A stretch of DNA of 64,000 nucleotides. Source: Aestuariispira insulae. GTDB taxonomy: Bacteria > Pseudomonadota > Alphaproteobacteria > UBA8366 > Aestuariispiraceae. The first letter of the stretch is position 1; every line of letters begins with the position of its first letter. Positions 8,711-19,104 of the stretch are shown here, one piece after another. The notes under the pieces were generated by a model. That model saw only the letters and a list, made by a program, of their open reading frames with translations, had not been told where the DNA came from and did not search any database. A program made the translations under genes and the position numbers. Location of the stretch: positions 248,001 to 312,000 of the forward strand of contig NZ_QRDW01000001.1 of NCBI RefSeq assembly GCF_003385955.1, written 5' to 3'.

Positions 8711-9562
8711 ATGTTTGATTGGGATGATATCCGCCTGTTCCTGGCCGTCAGCCGGACCGGTACGGTCAGGGGGGCCGCCAAACAACTTTCACTGACCCAT
8801 GCCACCGTCTCCAGGCGCCTGCATCAGTTGGAAGAAAAACTGGGCACCACCCTGTTCGATCGTACCAGTACCCGGCATATCCTGACCGAAGCTGGACAGA
8901 ATATCCTGGAAACGGCCCAAGAGGTTGAGGCCGGCATGGCCAGAATTGATCGTATGGCTTTTGCCCGCGATAGCCGCCTGGCGGGACTGGTGCGCCTTTC
9001 CATGCTCGACAGCCTGTATCTTGCGATTGTGCAGCCTTTCCTCGGCCGCTTTCAGGCACGCCACCCTATGATCGAGATCGAGCTGATCACAACCGATTAT
9101 CTCAGCAATCTGGCCCAGCGCGAAGCGGACATTGTGGTGCGGATCACAAAAACCCCACCCGACAGTGCCCTTGGTCGCAAACTGGCCGACAGCCCCCTGG
9201 CCTGTTATGCGGCCGAAGGCTATCTCGCCGACCGGCCAAAGCTGGATCGATGGATTGCCCTGACCCATGAACCCGCCCGCCAGCCTATTTTGTCAGCCCG
9301 GACCGTGCTGACGGCAAATTCTCTGATTATTGCGCGCGATCATATCCGTGACGGGTTGGGAATCGGCTTGCTGCCCTGTTTTCTGGGCGATCAAACGGAA
9401 GGGGTAACGCGCATGCCCGGAATCGACCCGATCCCAGATATGGAAATCTGGGCTTTGATGCATCCGGATATAAAAAATGTGCCACGCATTCGGTCCGCTA
9501 TGGACTTTCTCTATGAGATTTTTGACGAACAGCGGGTCTTGATTGAGGGGTCAGCTTATTGA
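8711..9562 (+). CDS. LysR-family transcriptional regulator
   Basis: The 283-residue product starts MFDWDDIRLFLAVSRTGT, with a helix-turn-helix at about 18-40 (VRGAAKQLSLTHATVSRRL) and the LysR effector domain from about 88. The opening WDDIRLFLAV is typical of the AmpR/DsdC-unrelated subgroup found in many proteobacteria next to oxidoreductases. It diverges from the two small genes at 7616-8609 across 101 bp and may control them. Its 3' end overlaps the convergent DUF523 gene by 12 bp. The ligand is unknown. Confidence 0.88.
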   Translation: MFDWDDIRLFLAVSRTGTVRGAAKQLSLTHATVSRRLHQLEEKLGTTLFDRTSTRHILTEAGQNILETAQEVEAGMARIDRMAFARDSRLAGLVRLSMLDSLYLAIVQPFLGRFQARHPMIEIELITTDYLSNLAQREADIVVRITKTPPDSALGRKLADSPLACYAAEGYLADRPKLDRWIALTHEPARQPILSARTVLTANSLIIARDHIRDGLGIGLLPCFLGDQTEGVTRMPGIDPIPDMEIWALMHPDIKNVPRIRSAMDFLYEIFDEQRVLIEGSAY

Positions 9563-10018
9563 TTCCAGCCAATGGGCGGCTTTTTCAAGCTGATCTTCAC
9601 TAAAAACCCGGATTCCGTTCTTTCTCAGCGTCCGCGCCGCCATGCCCTGGCCCGAAATTTTTGTGCCTGTAAATTGGCCGTCATAAATGAAGGTTGACCC
9701 GCAAGACGGGCTATTCTCCTTTAACACCGCCAATTTTATCCCCTGGTTCAGGCACAGTTTCAGGGCCAGTTCAGCACCACGGCTAAAGTCATCCGTAAAG
9801 TCCTCACCGGACGGCGTCATAACCCGTCCATTTAGGATTTCTGCGGGCTCTCTGGGTGTTGGAAGGCCTGCCGCACATTCCGGGCAGAACGGCACAATCC
9901 GACCCTCGGACTGCCAATGTGCCAGCATGCGGTGATTATTCAAAGCATGGCCGCCGTCAGAGCGGACCTCTTGGCCCAGCAGACAGGCACTCACCAGTAT
10001 TCTCTGTTTCTTTGTCAA
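9551..10018 (-). CDS. DUF523 family protein
   Basis: This 155-residue protein has the full DUF523 pattern: an N-terminal RILVSACLLGQEVR, the PFCPECAAGLPTPREPAEI block with two cysteines, a central RGAELALKL helix and LKENSPSCGS near residue 105. The conserved cysteines suggest metal or Fe-S binding, but the biochemical role of the family is not established in my knowledge. It overlaps the end of the LysR gene by 12 bp in convergent orientation and appears monocistronic. Confidence 0.85.
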   Translation of the reverse strand: MTKKQRILVSACLLGQEVRSDGGHALNNHRMLAHWQSEGRIVPFCPECAAGLPTPREPAEILNGRVMTPSGEDFTDDFSRGAELALKLCLNQGIKLAVLKENSPSCGSTFIYDGQFTGTKISGQGMAARTLRKNGIRVFSEDQLEKAAHWLESIS

Positions 10019-10092
10019 ATCAACCTAACCCGCCCTTGCATTGGACAGCAACCCTAGGCATGTTGCGAAAAAAAGCAAGATCGGTGCGGGAT

Positions 10093-11013
10093 ATGCAGCC
10101 AGATTACCAGGCAGTTCTTCAAGAGATCGAACAGGAAATCCAGCCCTATTTCGGCATGGGCAGGGTCGCGGACTATATTCCAGCCCTCGCCCGCGTGCCC
10201 GGCCGCCAATTCGGCATGGCGGTGCGCACGGTCGATGGCGATGAATTCACTATTGGTGATGCCGATAGCCCTTTTTCCATCCAGAGCGTTTCCAAGCTGT
10301 TTTCGCTAATGCTGGCGCTCGATATTATGGGCGATGATCTGTGGCTGCGTGTCGGGCGCGAACCTTCCGGCACGGCCTTCAATTCTCTGGTGCAGTTGGA
10401 GCATGAGGCCGGCATTCCCAGAAACCCCTTCATCAATGCCGGCGCCATCGTGGTAACAGACGTGGTCACCAGCCGAAGTGCGGGCGCTCAGCGCCGCATT
10501 GCCGACTTTATTCGTATGCTGACCGGGAATCAGGACAACCGGGTGGATGAGGAAGTGGCGCTGTCTGAAAAAGAGCATGGCTACCGCAATGCCGCTCTTG
10601 CCAATCTGATGAAAAGCTTTGGCAATATCGAGAGCGATATCCCCACCCTGCTGGACGTCTATTTCCGGCAATGTGCCATCACCATTTCCTGCCGCGACCT
10701 GGCGCGGGCCGCCACCCCCCTGGCCCAGGGCGGCTATTCCCCGATCAACGGCCAACAGATTCTGGACCGCCGAGATGCCAAACGACTGAATGCACTGATG
10801 CTCACCTGCGGACTTTATGATGCGGTTGGCAATTTCGCCTATCGGGTCGGCCTGCCCGCCAAAAGCGGTGTTGGCGGCGGTATTATCGCCGTTCTGCCCG
10901 GCCAGTTCGCCGTTTCCGTCTGGTCGCCGGAGCTGGATGCAAACGGCAATTCCCTGGTCGGTACGAAAGCGCTTGAACTCTTCACCACGAAGACAGGCTT
11001 ATCGATATTCTGA
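10093..11013 (+). CDS. glsA: glutaminase
   Basis: This is a serine-dependent beta-lactamase-fold glutaminase that hydrolyses glutamine to glutamate and ammonia. With ATG at 10093 the product has 306 residues, the size of E. coli YneH. The catalytic pair is Ser65 and Lys68 in FSIQSVSKLF; other family blocks are GIPRNPFINAGAIVV, the YFRQCAITISCRDLA segment and the C-terminal KSGVGGGIIAV. The frame is open upstream to 9856, but that part crosses the divergent DUF523 gene and has no homology, and an ATG at 10060 is possible but unsupported. It is a single gene; it may supply ammonia or act in acid tolerance. Confidence 0.92.
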   Translation: MQPDYQAVLQEIEQEIQPYFGMGRVADYIPALARVPGRQFGMAVRTVDGDEFTIGDADSPFSIQSVSKLFSLMLALDIMGDDLWLRVGREPSGTAFNSLVQLEHEAGIPRNPFINAGAIVVTDVVTSRSAGAQRRIADFIRMLTGNQDNRVDEEVALSEKEHGYRNAALANLMKSFGNIESDIPTLLDVYFRQCAITISCRDLARAATPLAQGGYSPINGQQILDRRDAKRLNALMLTCGLYDAVGNFAYRVGLPAKSGVGGGIIAVLPGQFAVSVWSPELDANGNSLVGTKALELFTTKTGLSIF

Positions 11014-11235
11014 TCGGACTTTAGGGGAAAGTTGGTAACAATTACCGCCATTTGCCAACAAAACCGTCATCAGGGATTAACATTCCCAAGGCAACTTGCG
11101 CTTGGATATTCCTGCGTCTTTGTTAACGTCCTATAAAGAACTGTCAGGCAGGATAAGCACGTTGGCACGAACAGCATGCCTGTCCGGCGAACATGGCTGC
11201 AATATAGTATTCGTAGGCTTGGGACCTTTAGTTGT

Positions 11236-11622
11236 ATGAAACGGAATTATCTCATCGCATTCACAATATTGAGCGCGGCACTTTTCCTGCTGGGCATGGC
11301 CATTATGTTCCAAAAAGAAATCCGCCAGGCCGTGCGGACCCCGATTGATAAATCCGACGCCCAGGCGGTTTGCACCTCGGCCGAAAAGCCCGATATGAAC
11401 TGGCGCTGGTATACCAAGAATTTTCCCTCGCCATCGGTGGAGTGGAAAATTTTCACCACCGACACATCCCTTTGCCTGCGAATCAATAACAAATGGAAGA
11501 TGTTCACCATCAAATCCCATGCGGTCCGGCAATATGGTTGCTTTGATACGGATTCCGGCCTCTTCTGCACCGCCAGCGCCGACCCCCAGCGTCATCCACG
11601 CGCCGATGACTTTCTGAACTGA
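11236..11622 (+). CDS. small membrane-anchored or secreted protein, unknown function
   Basis: From the ATG at 11236 the product has 128 residues. Residues 4-25 are hydrophobic (YLIAFTILSAALFLLGMAIM), followed by a soluble domain with four cysteines (AVCTS, SLCLRI, YGCFD, LFCTA) that could form two disulfides in the periplasm. The Shine-Dalgarno site is weak. It precedes the DM13 gene on the same strand by 123 bp. I do not recognise the family. Confidence 0.5.
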   Translation: MKRNYLIAFTILSAALFLLGMAIMFQKEIRQAVRTPIDKSDAQAVCTSAEKPDMNWRWYTKNFPSPSVEWKIFTTDTSLCLRINNKWKMFTIKSHAVRQYGCFDTDSGLFCTASADPQRHPRADDFLN

Positions 11623-11745
11623 TCTGATTTGAGAGAGTTGAATTGCCGCCTTTCACAGAGCTGTGAAAAAGCGTGTAATGCAGCCGCGGGCTTTCCATTC
11701 CATCTTTCGGTCAATGAAACTGATAATCGACCGGGAAACAAGATC

Positions 11746-12135
11746 ATGACGCTGTTGAAGCCCCTTTTCATAGCCGGTGCGCTTTTGCTTACGTTCGCGC
11801 CCGTTGTCGGTTTGGCCGACGAGATTCTTGGTCAGGGCCAATTCAGCGGAAAATCCAGCCATGAAACCCGCGGCGGCGTCACCCTTGAAAAAGGCGCAAA
11901 TGGTTTTTCCGTCATTTTGCAGGATGATTTTTTCCACGATGGCGCGCCTGATCCCAAGGTTGTTATCGGCCGGACCGACAATGGCGAGCGGGTTCAACTG
12001 TCCCATCTCAAGGCCAACAGCGGTCGGCAGGTTTACCCAATCCCGGCGGACCTTGATGTCAGCGCCTATGACGAGGTCTGGATCTGGTGCAAACGCTATG
12101 CGGTGCCCTTGGGACATGCGCCACTAGGCAAATAA
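11746..12135 (+). CDS. exported DM13-domain protein
   Basis: The start is taken as ATG 11746, which puts a signal peptide first (LLKPLFIAGALLLTFAP, cleavage near GLA-DE). The mature ~105 residues match the DM13 domain: ILGQGQFSGKSSHETRG, the DDFFHDGAPDPKVVIG block and a single conserved cysteine in YDEVWIWCKRYAVPLG. DM13 domains are proposed to act in extracellular or periplasmic electron transfer, the cysteine being the key residue; that role is a prediction for the family. It lies 92 bp upstream of the peptide-deformylase-like gene on the same strand. Confidence 0.8.
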   Translation: MTLLKPLFIAGALLLTFAPVVGLADEILGQGQFSGKSSHETRGGVTLEKGANGFSVILQDDFFHDGAPDPKVVIGRTDNGERVQLSHLKANSGRQVYPIPADLDVSAYDEVWIWCKRYAVPLGHAPLGK

Positions 12136-12227
12136 CTCAGCCGGCCTTTCGATTCCGGGATTGTCTATTCCCCTCCACGCCGGTTAGTTCTTTCCCATTC
12201 GATTTGATTGGAAGGATACCCAGCGAT

Positions 12228-12731
12228 ATGCCCCTGGAACTTGTTCTTGGCCCGGACCCGATTTTCAGAAAGAAGGCCGAAACGGTCACACTTTTTGATG
12301 AAGAATTGGGAAAAACCGCTCAAGCCATGCTCGAGGCCCTGTATCGGGAACAGGGGCTGGGCCTCGGGGCCAATATGCTGGGTTTGCTGCAGAGGATCAT
12401 CGTGGTTGATTTGCAGGAAGGTGGTACAAAAGCGCCAATGATCCTAGTCAATCCGGCGGTAACTGAAAAATCGGCTGAAACCCAGACCTTCACCGAAGCA
12501 TCTCTGTCCTTCCCCGGCCTTTCGGCGGAGATTACCCGTCCCCGTTCTGTCACAGTCACTTTTCAGGATATCAACGGAGAAAGTCATTCAATCTCTGCAG
12601 ACGGCTGGCTGGCAACGATCCTGCAGCATGAAATAGACTATCTCGACGGCATTCTCTATTTCGATTATCTCTCGGCAACCAAACGCAATATGCTGTTGCG
12701 CAAGGCCAAAAAACTCAAAAAATCCGGCTGA
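12228..12731 (+). CDS. peptide deformylase-like protein lacking metal ligands
   Basis: From ATG 12228 the product has 167 residues, the length of bacterial peptide deformylase, and the overall fold is recognisable (PLELVLGPDPIFRKKAE at the start). The three catalytic motifs are altered. Motif I (normally GxGLAAxQ) is GLGLGANML at 43-51. Motif II (normally EGCLS) is EASLS at 90-94, so the metal-binding cysteine is Ser92. Motif III (normally HEXDH) is HEIDY at 134-138, so the second histidine is Tyr138. Two of three metal ligands are missing, and classic deformylase activity is unlikely. The canonical def gene must lie elsewhere. The role is unknown; a pseudoenzyme or altered hydrolase is possible. 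Confidence 0.8.
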   Translation: MPLELVLGPDPIFRKKAETVTLFDEELGKTAQAMLEALYREQGLGLGANMLGLLQRIIVVDLQEGGTKAPMILVNPAVTEKSAETQTFTEASLSFPGLSAEITRPRSVTVTFQDINGESHSISADGWLATILQHEIDYLDGILYFDYLSATKRNMLLRKAKKLKKSG

Positions 12732-12751
12732 GACGAGGCAGGCTTGCCCAA

Positions 12752-13432
12752 TCACCCCGCCAGCGCCCGCCGTTTCACCACATAAGTGCCCGCCGCCATA
12801 TCATGAAGCCCCTGTTTGTGTCGGGTCAATCCGATCACAATGAAGGGCAACCAGAATGGCAAACTTATCCATTTGATGAGATTGCGGATCACCGTCTGCA
12901 CCAATGATGGCTTTTCACCATTTTTATCGGTCAATGTCAGGCCCAACAGCGCCTTGCCCGGTGTCGCCCGTAAAGGCGACAATTCCGCCCCCAGCCAATA
13001 AAAAACAAACAGCGCCAGCAGAATCAGGTCACCGGCAGAATCGAACCGGCCCTCTGTCCGGCCGCTAGCGGAAAGCATCTCACGCGCCGTATCCGTTTCC
13101 GTGCTGAGGAAACCCCTCTCATCCCTGTTCTGCCACCGGCGCTCTATCACCCGCCAGACCGCCGTATCCCCCCAGCCATATTGCCGGACCTCCCGCGAGA
13201 CCGTGACATCGATATCGGCACCGGTTTCCGGATCCCGTTCCGTCACCTCTCTAAATATCTCGGTTTCCAGGATCACCGGGCTGGCAAAGCCAAACTCACC
13301 GGAAAACAGCGCATCATCGGCCATTCCCAACCCGAAAGTCACGACCCCGAACAGGACCAAATCCAGCATGAAAGCCAGCCAGCGCCGCCAAAAACCGGCA
13401 TAGGGGCTCTCATCCGGCATATCGCCAAACAT
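12752..13432 (-). CDS. RDD-family membrane protein
   Basis: The RDD pattern is clear: YAGFWRRWLAFMLDLVLFG with the Arg and Asp residues in the first helix, and the second half LGAELSPLRATPGKALLGL followed by PSLVQTVIRNLIKWISLPFW and a third helix. ATG 13432 is chosen because RDD proteins start just before this helix (MFGDMPDESPYAGF); the frame continues upstream to about 13516 without a good start. A hydrophilic insertion of about 80 residues between helices one and two is longer than usual. RDD proteins include transporters, but function here is unknown. Convergent with the deformylase-like gene. Confidence 0.75.
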   Translation of the reverse strand: MFGDMPDESPYAGFWRRWLAFMLDLVLFGVVTFGLGMADDALFSGEFGFASPVILETEIFREVTERDPETGADIDVTVSREVRQYGWGDTAVWRVIERRWQNRDERGFLSTETDTAREMLSASGRTEGRFDSAGDLILLALFVFYWLGAELSPLRATPGKALLGLTLTDKNGEKPSLVQTVIRNLIKWISLPFWLPFIVIGLTRHKQGLHDMAAGTYVVKRRALAG

Positions 13433-13568
13433 CACCACTCTTTCATTCCCCCCCTTAAAAACAATGACTTGCCCCCGCTGATAATAGAACAGCGCCGCCA
13501 TTAATGCCATCGACAATTATTCGCATTTTTCGATAACAAAAAGGACATAAATCAATTTCACTCATTAA

Positions 13569-15827
<2,259 letters not shown>

Positions 15828-15845
15828 AGCTAACCCTGGAAATGA

Positions 15846-15876
15846 AAAAGGCCAGCGCTCTAAGCGCTGGCCTTTT
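15846..15876. terminator. terminator of katG (and former terminator of tRNA-Ser)
   Basis: A 14-bp perfect stem (AAAAGGCCAGCGCT, loop CTA, AGCGCTGGCCTTTT) works on both strands. Its last five bases fall in the 29-bp repeat that bounds the island. Before insertion it would have stood directly behind the tRNA-Ser gene on the minus strand. Confidence 0.85.
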
Positions 15877-15900
15877 CGAAATCTGGCGGAGAGACCGGGA
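15872..15900. repeat. left attachment-site repeat (29 bp)
   Basis: Identical to 29739-29767. It holds the acceptor/T-arm 3' end of tRNA-Ser (17 bases, minus strand) plus 12 bases of downstream sequence. Identity ends at 15901 (A here, C in the right copy). Confidence 0.9.
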
Positions 15901-15973
15901 AGCTCTCACAAAACTGAGAAACCCAGTGTTTCTGCCGCATTCAGCCCATTGCTTCCGTTGCCACTGTAGCGGT

Positions 15974-15986
15974 TCACTGTAACAGT
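15974..15986. repeat. candidate integrase arm-type site, left end
   Basis: TCACTGTAACAGT occurs here and again at 29666-29678 near the other end of the element. A further CACTGTA is at 15962. The core ACTGT-A-ACAGT is an inverted repeat. Position near both borders fits integrase or excisionase arm binding, which is inference. Confidence 0.4.
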
Positions 15987-16035
15987 TTCAAGGTATCAAT
16001 CAGAATACCTCCCAGCTCTTCAGCCATACTATTCC

Positions 16036-16821
16036 TCAGCGCACCAAAAGCTTCGATAACTCCGCAACAAGCTCTCGTTTAGACTCATCTTTAACCAACC
16101 AGAACTCACCAAATCCTTGTCTATCAACTCCATATTCCCGAAGTTCAAATGGAGGTTCAGCATCTTCAAACAAGTCAAACGTTTTTGGCTTACGACCGGT
16201 TTGTCCATCACGATACTTCCGGTTCTTGAAATAGAGGCTGATAATTACGTCATCCAACCAAAAGTCTGTTCGGAACAAAACGTCTGCAAGCAAATGATAC
16301 TTAACCGGAACATCATTTGAGTGAAGATGTGCAATCAGATCAACCTCACGAATGGCTGAATAGTAGAACTTTCCCAGCCTCCACCGAACAGCCCTTTTGA
16401 TCCTGTCCCAGCAGCCATACTGCCTAAATAACTTATGCAGAGTAGGTGCTAATGGTGTTAACCAAAGCGACCTTGCATCTTCCGTCATCCATAGCCAGAA
16501 ATCCTGCCACGTTGGGATCTTCTGATTCTTCTCAAGATAGTCATGAAATATGTGCTGAAGGGCGAATGGGCAGGTGTAATTCTCTATTTCAGCCAATTGC
16601 TCTTTGGATTTTACATCCCCTAAAGCATGTTCGCTATCATTTATCACCTTTTGAATATCATGTGGTGTAATAGCGAAGAGATATTCATGCCTGAACCCTG
16701 TCACAAACGTCACAACATCTTGATAGCCCCTCCTCTGGGTCCAGGAACTGTATACGCTCCTCGCCTTCGCTCCACCTCTATCTAGAAGCTCTCTTTGACA
16801 TTGTTCGAATGTTACTTGCAT
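16036..16821 (-). CDS. unknown protein, third gene of the NgoMIV-like restriction-modification operon
   Basis: The 261-residue product has no signal peptide or membrane helix. It is rich in aromatic residues (SSWTQRRGYQDVV, WQDFWLWMTEDARSLW) and has a central VPVKYHLLADVLFRTDFWLDD block. I do not recognise the family. It starts 6 bp after the stop of the restriction endonuclease gene, and that gene starts 1 bp after the methyltransferase stop, so all three are one translationally linked operon. This placement suggests a part in the restriction system, such as an accessory nuclease or modulator, or a separate defence gene riding on the operon. That role is inference. Confidence 0.75.
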   Translation of the reverse strand: MQVTFEQCQRELLDRGGAKARSVYSSWTQRRGYQDVVTFVTGFRHEYLFAITPHDIQKVINDSEHALGDVKSKEQLAEIENYTCPFALQHIFHDYLEKNQKIPTWQDFWLWMTEDARSLWLTPLAPTLHKLFRQYGCWDRIKRAVRWRLGKFYYSAIREVDLIAHLHSNDVPVKYHLLADVLFRTDFWLDDVIISLYFKNRKYRDGQTGRKPKTFDLFEDAEPPFELREYGVDRQGFGEFWLVKDESKRELVAELSKLLVR

Positions 16822-16827
16822 TCTTAA

Positions 16828-17757
16828 CTATACAGCCAAGTCCAAGGGTAGATCCGAGATATCCTTCAGTCTCTTCCCCTCTATCATCATATCCAGAGTA
16901 TCCAAGGATTCCTCTTTACCCAATTGCAGAAGGGTCTCCCGCAGTTCATATAGAGCAAAGTGATAAGTGCAATCCAAATCCCCAGTACCAAGTGCGAGAG
17001 AGACAATCCTGTTTGGGATGGGTTCCGCAGTCACAGCAACAATATGGGGAGTCCTCCCTTTTCTGGCTCTAATGAGATTCAACGCTTCAGTTCTCGTATT
17101 CTGAGCACGATCAGACCTCATGGTATACTTACAAGATATACTGGCATGTAAAATACTGGTCTCAGTCTCAGAATATTGGTTCTCTTTCCTTAGGACAGCT
17201 TGCTTAGCAGATGAGCCATCAACGAGTTCAGTCCTCAGATTTATCTCTGCGTCTTCTTCTGGCAAACGAGCAATGATTACATCTGGTGCAATCGCATAGC
17301 CCTCACCTAGGAACGACCGCAATTCTGTGTACTTATCCATCAGACCATTCAATTCGGACAAATGCGAGTATTGTGCGTACCTACCAATCAAGCTTTCCTT
17401 GCGGCTAGAGACTTTTTCAACAATCCACTTCCCCGGTCGCAAGTGGCTGAGTTCAAGAAAGGTTTCTCGCACAAAATCAGCACATGCGTCTTCAAACTCG
17501 TTGCCAAGCGTTTGTCCGTCCTTTTTCTTACTTCGCCTCACTAGTGGGAGATCCACTTTATCGGCTATGACCTCCGCAAGCCTGTTCGATACTTCGGCAC
17601 TAAGCTTTTGGCCAACATCTCCAAAACTGGCAATCTCTGTAATACCGCCAAGTTTTTTGTGGTTCTTCTCAGGAACAGGTGAGTAAGCAAGTGTTTCATC
17701 CTGAATCAGCTTCTTATGCAGATTGAGGCGACCAGCAGAAAACGCAGCGGAGGACAT
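16828..17757 (-). CDS. NgoMIV-like type II restriction endonuclease
   Basis: From ATG 17757 the product has 309 residues (NgoMIV itself is about 286). The strongest match is the block SISCKYTMRSDRAQNTRTEA and the following RKGRTPHIVAVTAEP, which carries the Ser-Cys-Lys part of the active site (Lys210); Asp159 in IAPDVI is the likely metal ligand and Glu88 or Glu90 in LGNEFED the outer glutamate. NgoMIV-family enzymes cut GCCGGC and act as tetramers that need two sites; specificity here is inferred from the family. The start codon follows the methyltransferase stop by one base (TAA-T-ATG), which would place the nuclease after the protective methylase in time. Confidence 0.88.
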   Translation of the reverse strand: MSSAAFSAGRLNLHKKLIQDETLAYSPVPEKNHKKLGGITEIASFGDVGQKLSAEVSNRLAEVIADKVDLPLVRRSKKKDGQTLGNEFEDACADFVRETFLELSHLRPGKWIVEKVSSRKESLIGRYAQYSHLSELNGLMDKYTELRSFLGEGYAIAPDVIIARLPEEDAEINLRTELVDGSSAKQAVLRKENQYSETETSILHASISCKYTMRSDRAQNTRTEALNLIRARKGRTPHIVAVTAEPIPNRIVSLALGTGDLDCTYHFALYELRETLLQLGKEESLDTLDMMIEGKRLKDISDLPLDLAV

Positions 17758-17758
17758 A

Positions 17759-18799
17759 TTATTCGGCAGCCTCAACAAAGTAATCGGTATCAACATTAAT
17801 CTTCGAAAGGACCGACTTTATTTGTCTTCCTACAGCTTCCGCAACGGGAGGCGGAAAAGCGTTACCAATCTGTCGATAAGCATGGGTCTTAGAACCAGCG
17901 AACTCCCAATAGTCTGGGAAACCTTGCAGTCTGGCCACCATTCTAAGTGTGAGGAGAGGCATATTTTCATGTCCCTCCCTGATAGTCCCATCTTTCGACA
18001 GTACGCCACGGAAGGATTTATCAGGAACCTCATCGTTCTTACCAATACGATGACCGTTAACGTGCATTGAGTGCCACTTCCGCTTTGCTCTTGTTGGTCC
18101 CAAATCAGGACCGCCATGCTTCTTAGAGCCACCGACGATAGTTGGAGCAACATCATTTGCTAGGCTCGCCCAATTTGCGGCGCCTTCCCACCCCTTAGAC
18201 TCCATCAAATCTAACAAGGTTTCTCCAACTGATTTTGGTTTTTCCTTAGAATGTTCAGGCCACTCGAACAACGGGAAGTATTGCTTAGGTAAAGCAACTA
18301 ATACAGCACGAGGACGCAATTGAGATACACCGAAGTCACTAGCTTGTAATTCCGCCCACTCAGACTCATACCCAAGGGACAGTAGCCTTGCTTTAAGCTC
18401 TTTTCTATAGGCTGCGAACTTAGGCTCCAATAACCCAGGTACATTCTCAAGCATAACAGCAGTTGGACGAACGATCTCCACCAGCTTCAACGCCGCAGGG
18501 AACAAATCTCGCTCGTCATCTCCGCCCAGTTGCTTCCCAGCCTTACTGAAAGGTGGACAAGGAACACCGCCAGCAACCAAGTCTATCTGACCACGATAGC
18601 TCTCAGCCTGCTTCTCTACAAACTCTTCCAGATCCCCACAGATAACTTCACCCCAGTTCAGCTTATGGGTACGATTGTTATTCTCAAGAGTTTCACAAGC
18701 ATGACGATCATTCTCTACCAACACAACATGTTCTGCTCCGGCCATGTGCAGCCCAATCGCTTGCCCGCCAGCTCCAGCACAAATCTCTATGGTTCTCAT
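17759..18799 (-). CDS. DNA (cytosine-5) methyltransferase, partner of the NgoMIV-like nuclease
   Basis: ATG 18799 is chosen because GGAG lies five bases upstream and the protein then begins directly with motif I (TIEICAGAGGQAIGLHMAG). The 346-residue enzyme has motif IV GGVPCPPFS with catalytic Cys81, motif VI ENV (119-121), motif VIII Q160-LR and motif X IGNAFPPPVA near the C terminus. The target-recognition region lies between about 185 and 280. It would methylate the site cut by the nuclease encoded one base downstream, predicted GCCGGC by family. It is the first gene of the three-gene operon. Confidence 0.93.
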   Translation of the reverse strand: MRTIEICAGAGGQAIGLHMAGAEHVVLVENDRHACETLENNNRTHKLNWGEVICGDLEEFVEKQAESYRGQIDLVAGGVPCPPFSKAGKQLGGDDERDLFPAALKLVEIVRPTAVMLENVPGLLEPKFAAYRKELKARLLSLGYESEWAELQASDFGVSQLRPRAVLVALPKQYFPLFEWPEHSKEKPKSVGETLLDLMESKGWEGAANWASLANDVAPTIVGGSKKHGGPDLGPTRAKRKWHSMHVNGHRIGKNDEVPDKSFRGVLSKDGTIREGHENMPLLTLRMVARLQGFPDYWEFAGSKTHAYRQIGNAFPPPVAEAVGRQIKSVLSKINVDTDYFVEAAE

Positions 18800-19104
18800 G
18801 ATGACTCCAAGCAAAAATCGTTACTTTAAGAAAGATCGCACCCTGCGAATTACAGGTCAGATTACTATGTGAAAATCAATATACGGTAGGTAACAATCAT
18901 AAGAAACACTAAAAATAGGTCTAAAGATCGAGACCAATCAGTCTTGGCGGACACTCGAGGAAACAATCCAGTCGAGCCGCCCCTTTCACAAACTTACGTA
19001 ACACAATAAGGCTGCACGCCAAATCTGTTCACGGTTTGTTTCCAAGTTCAATACGGTACAATAAACTCTTACATAATCCAAGCTGTATTCGCTATCGTAT
19101 TAGC
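18800..19104. other. gene-free AT-rich stretch upstream of the restriction-modification operon
   Basis: These 305 bp hold the leader of the methyltransferase operon (minus strand) and the 3' flank of the AbiC-like gene. The sequence is AT-rich with several TATA-like runs (for example TATATT near 18884 on the minus strand), but I cannot fix a promoter. No controller-protein box is recognisable and no open frame of note is present. Confidence 0.5.

Noticed and set aside
9856-10092. N-terminal extension of glutaminase by about 79 residues
   Set aside because: The extension overlaps the DUF523 gene on the other strand, has no family similarity, and the ATG at 10093 gives the usual length.
18935-18955. 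TGGCGGA inside the island as a third copy of the attachment core
   Set aside because: Only seven bases match and the flanks differ; the full 29-bp match exists only at the two borders.
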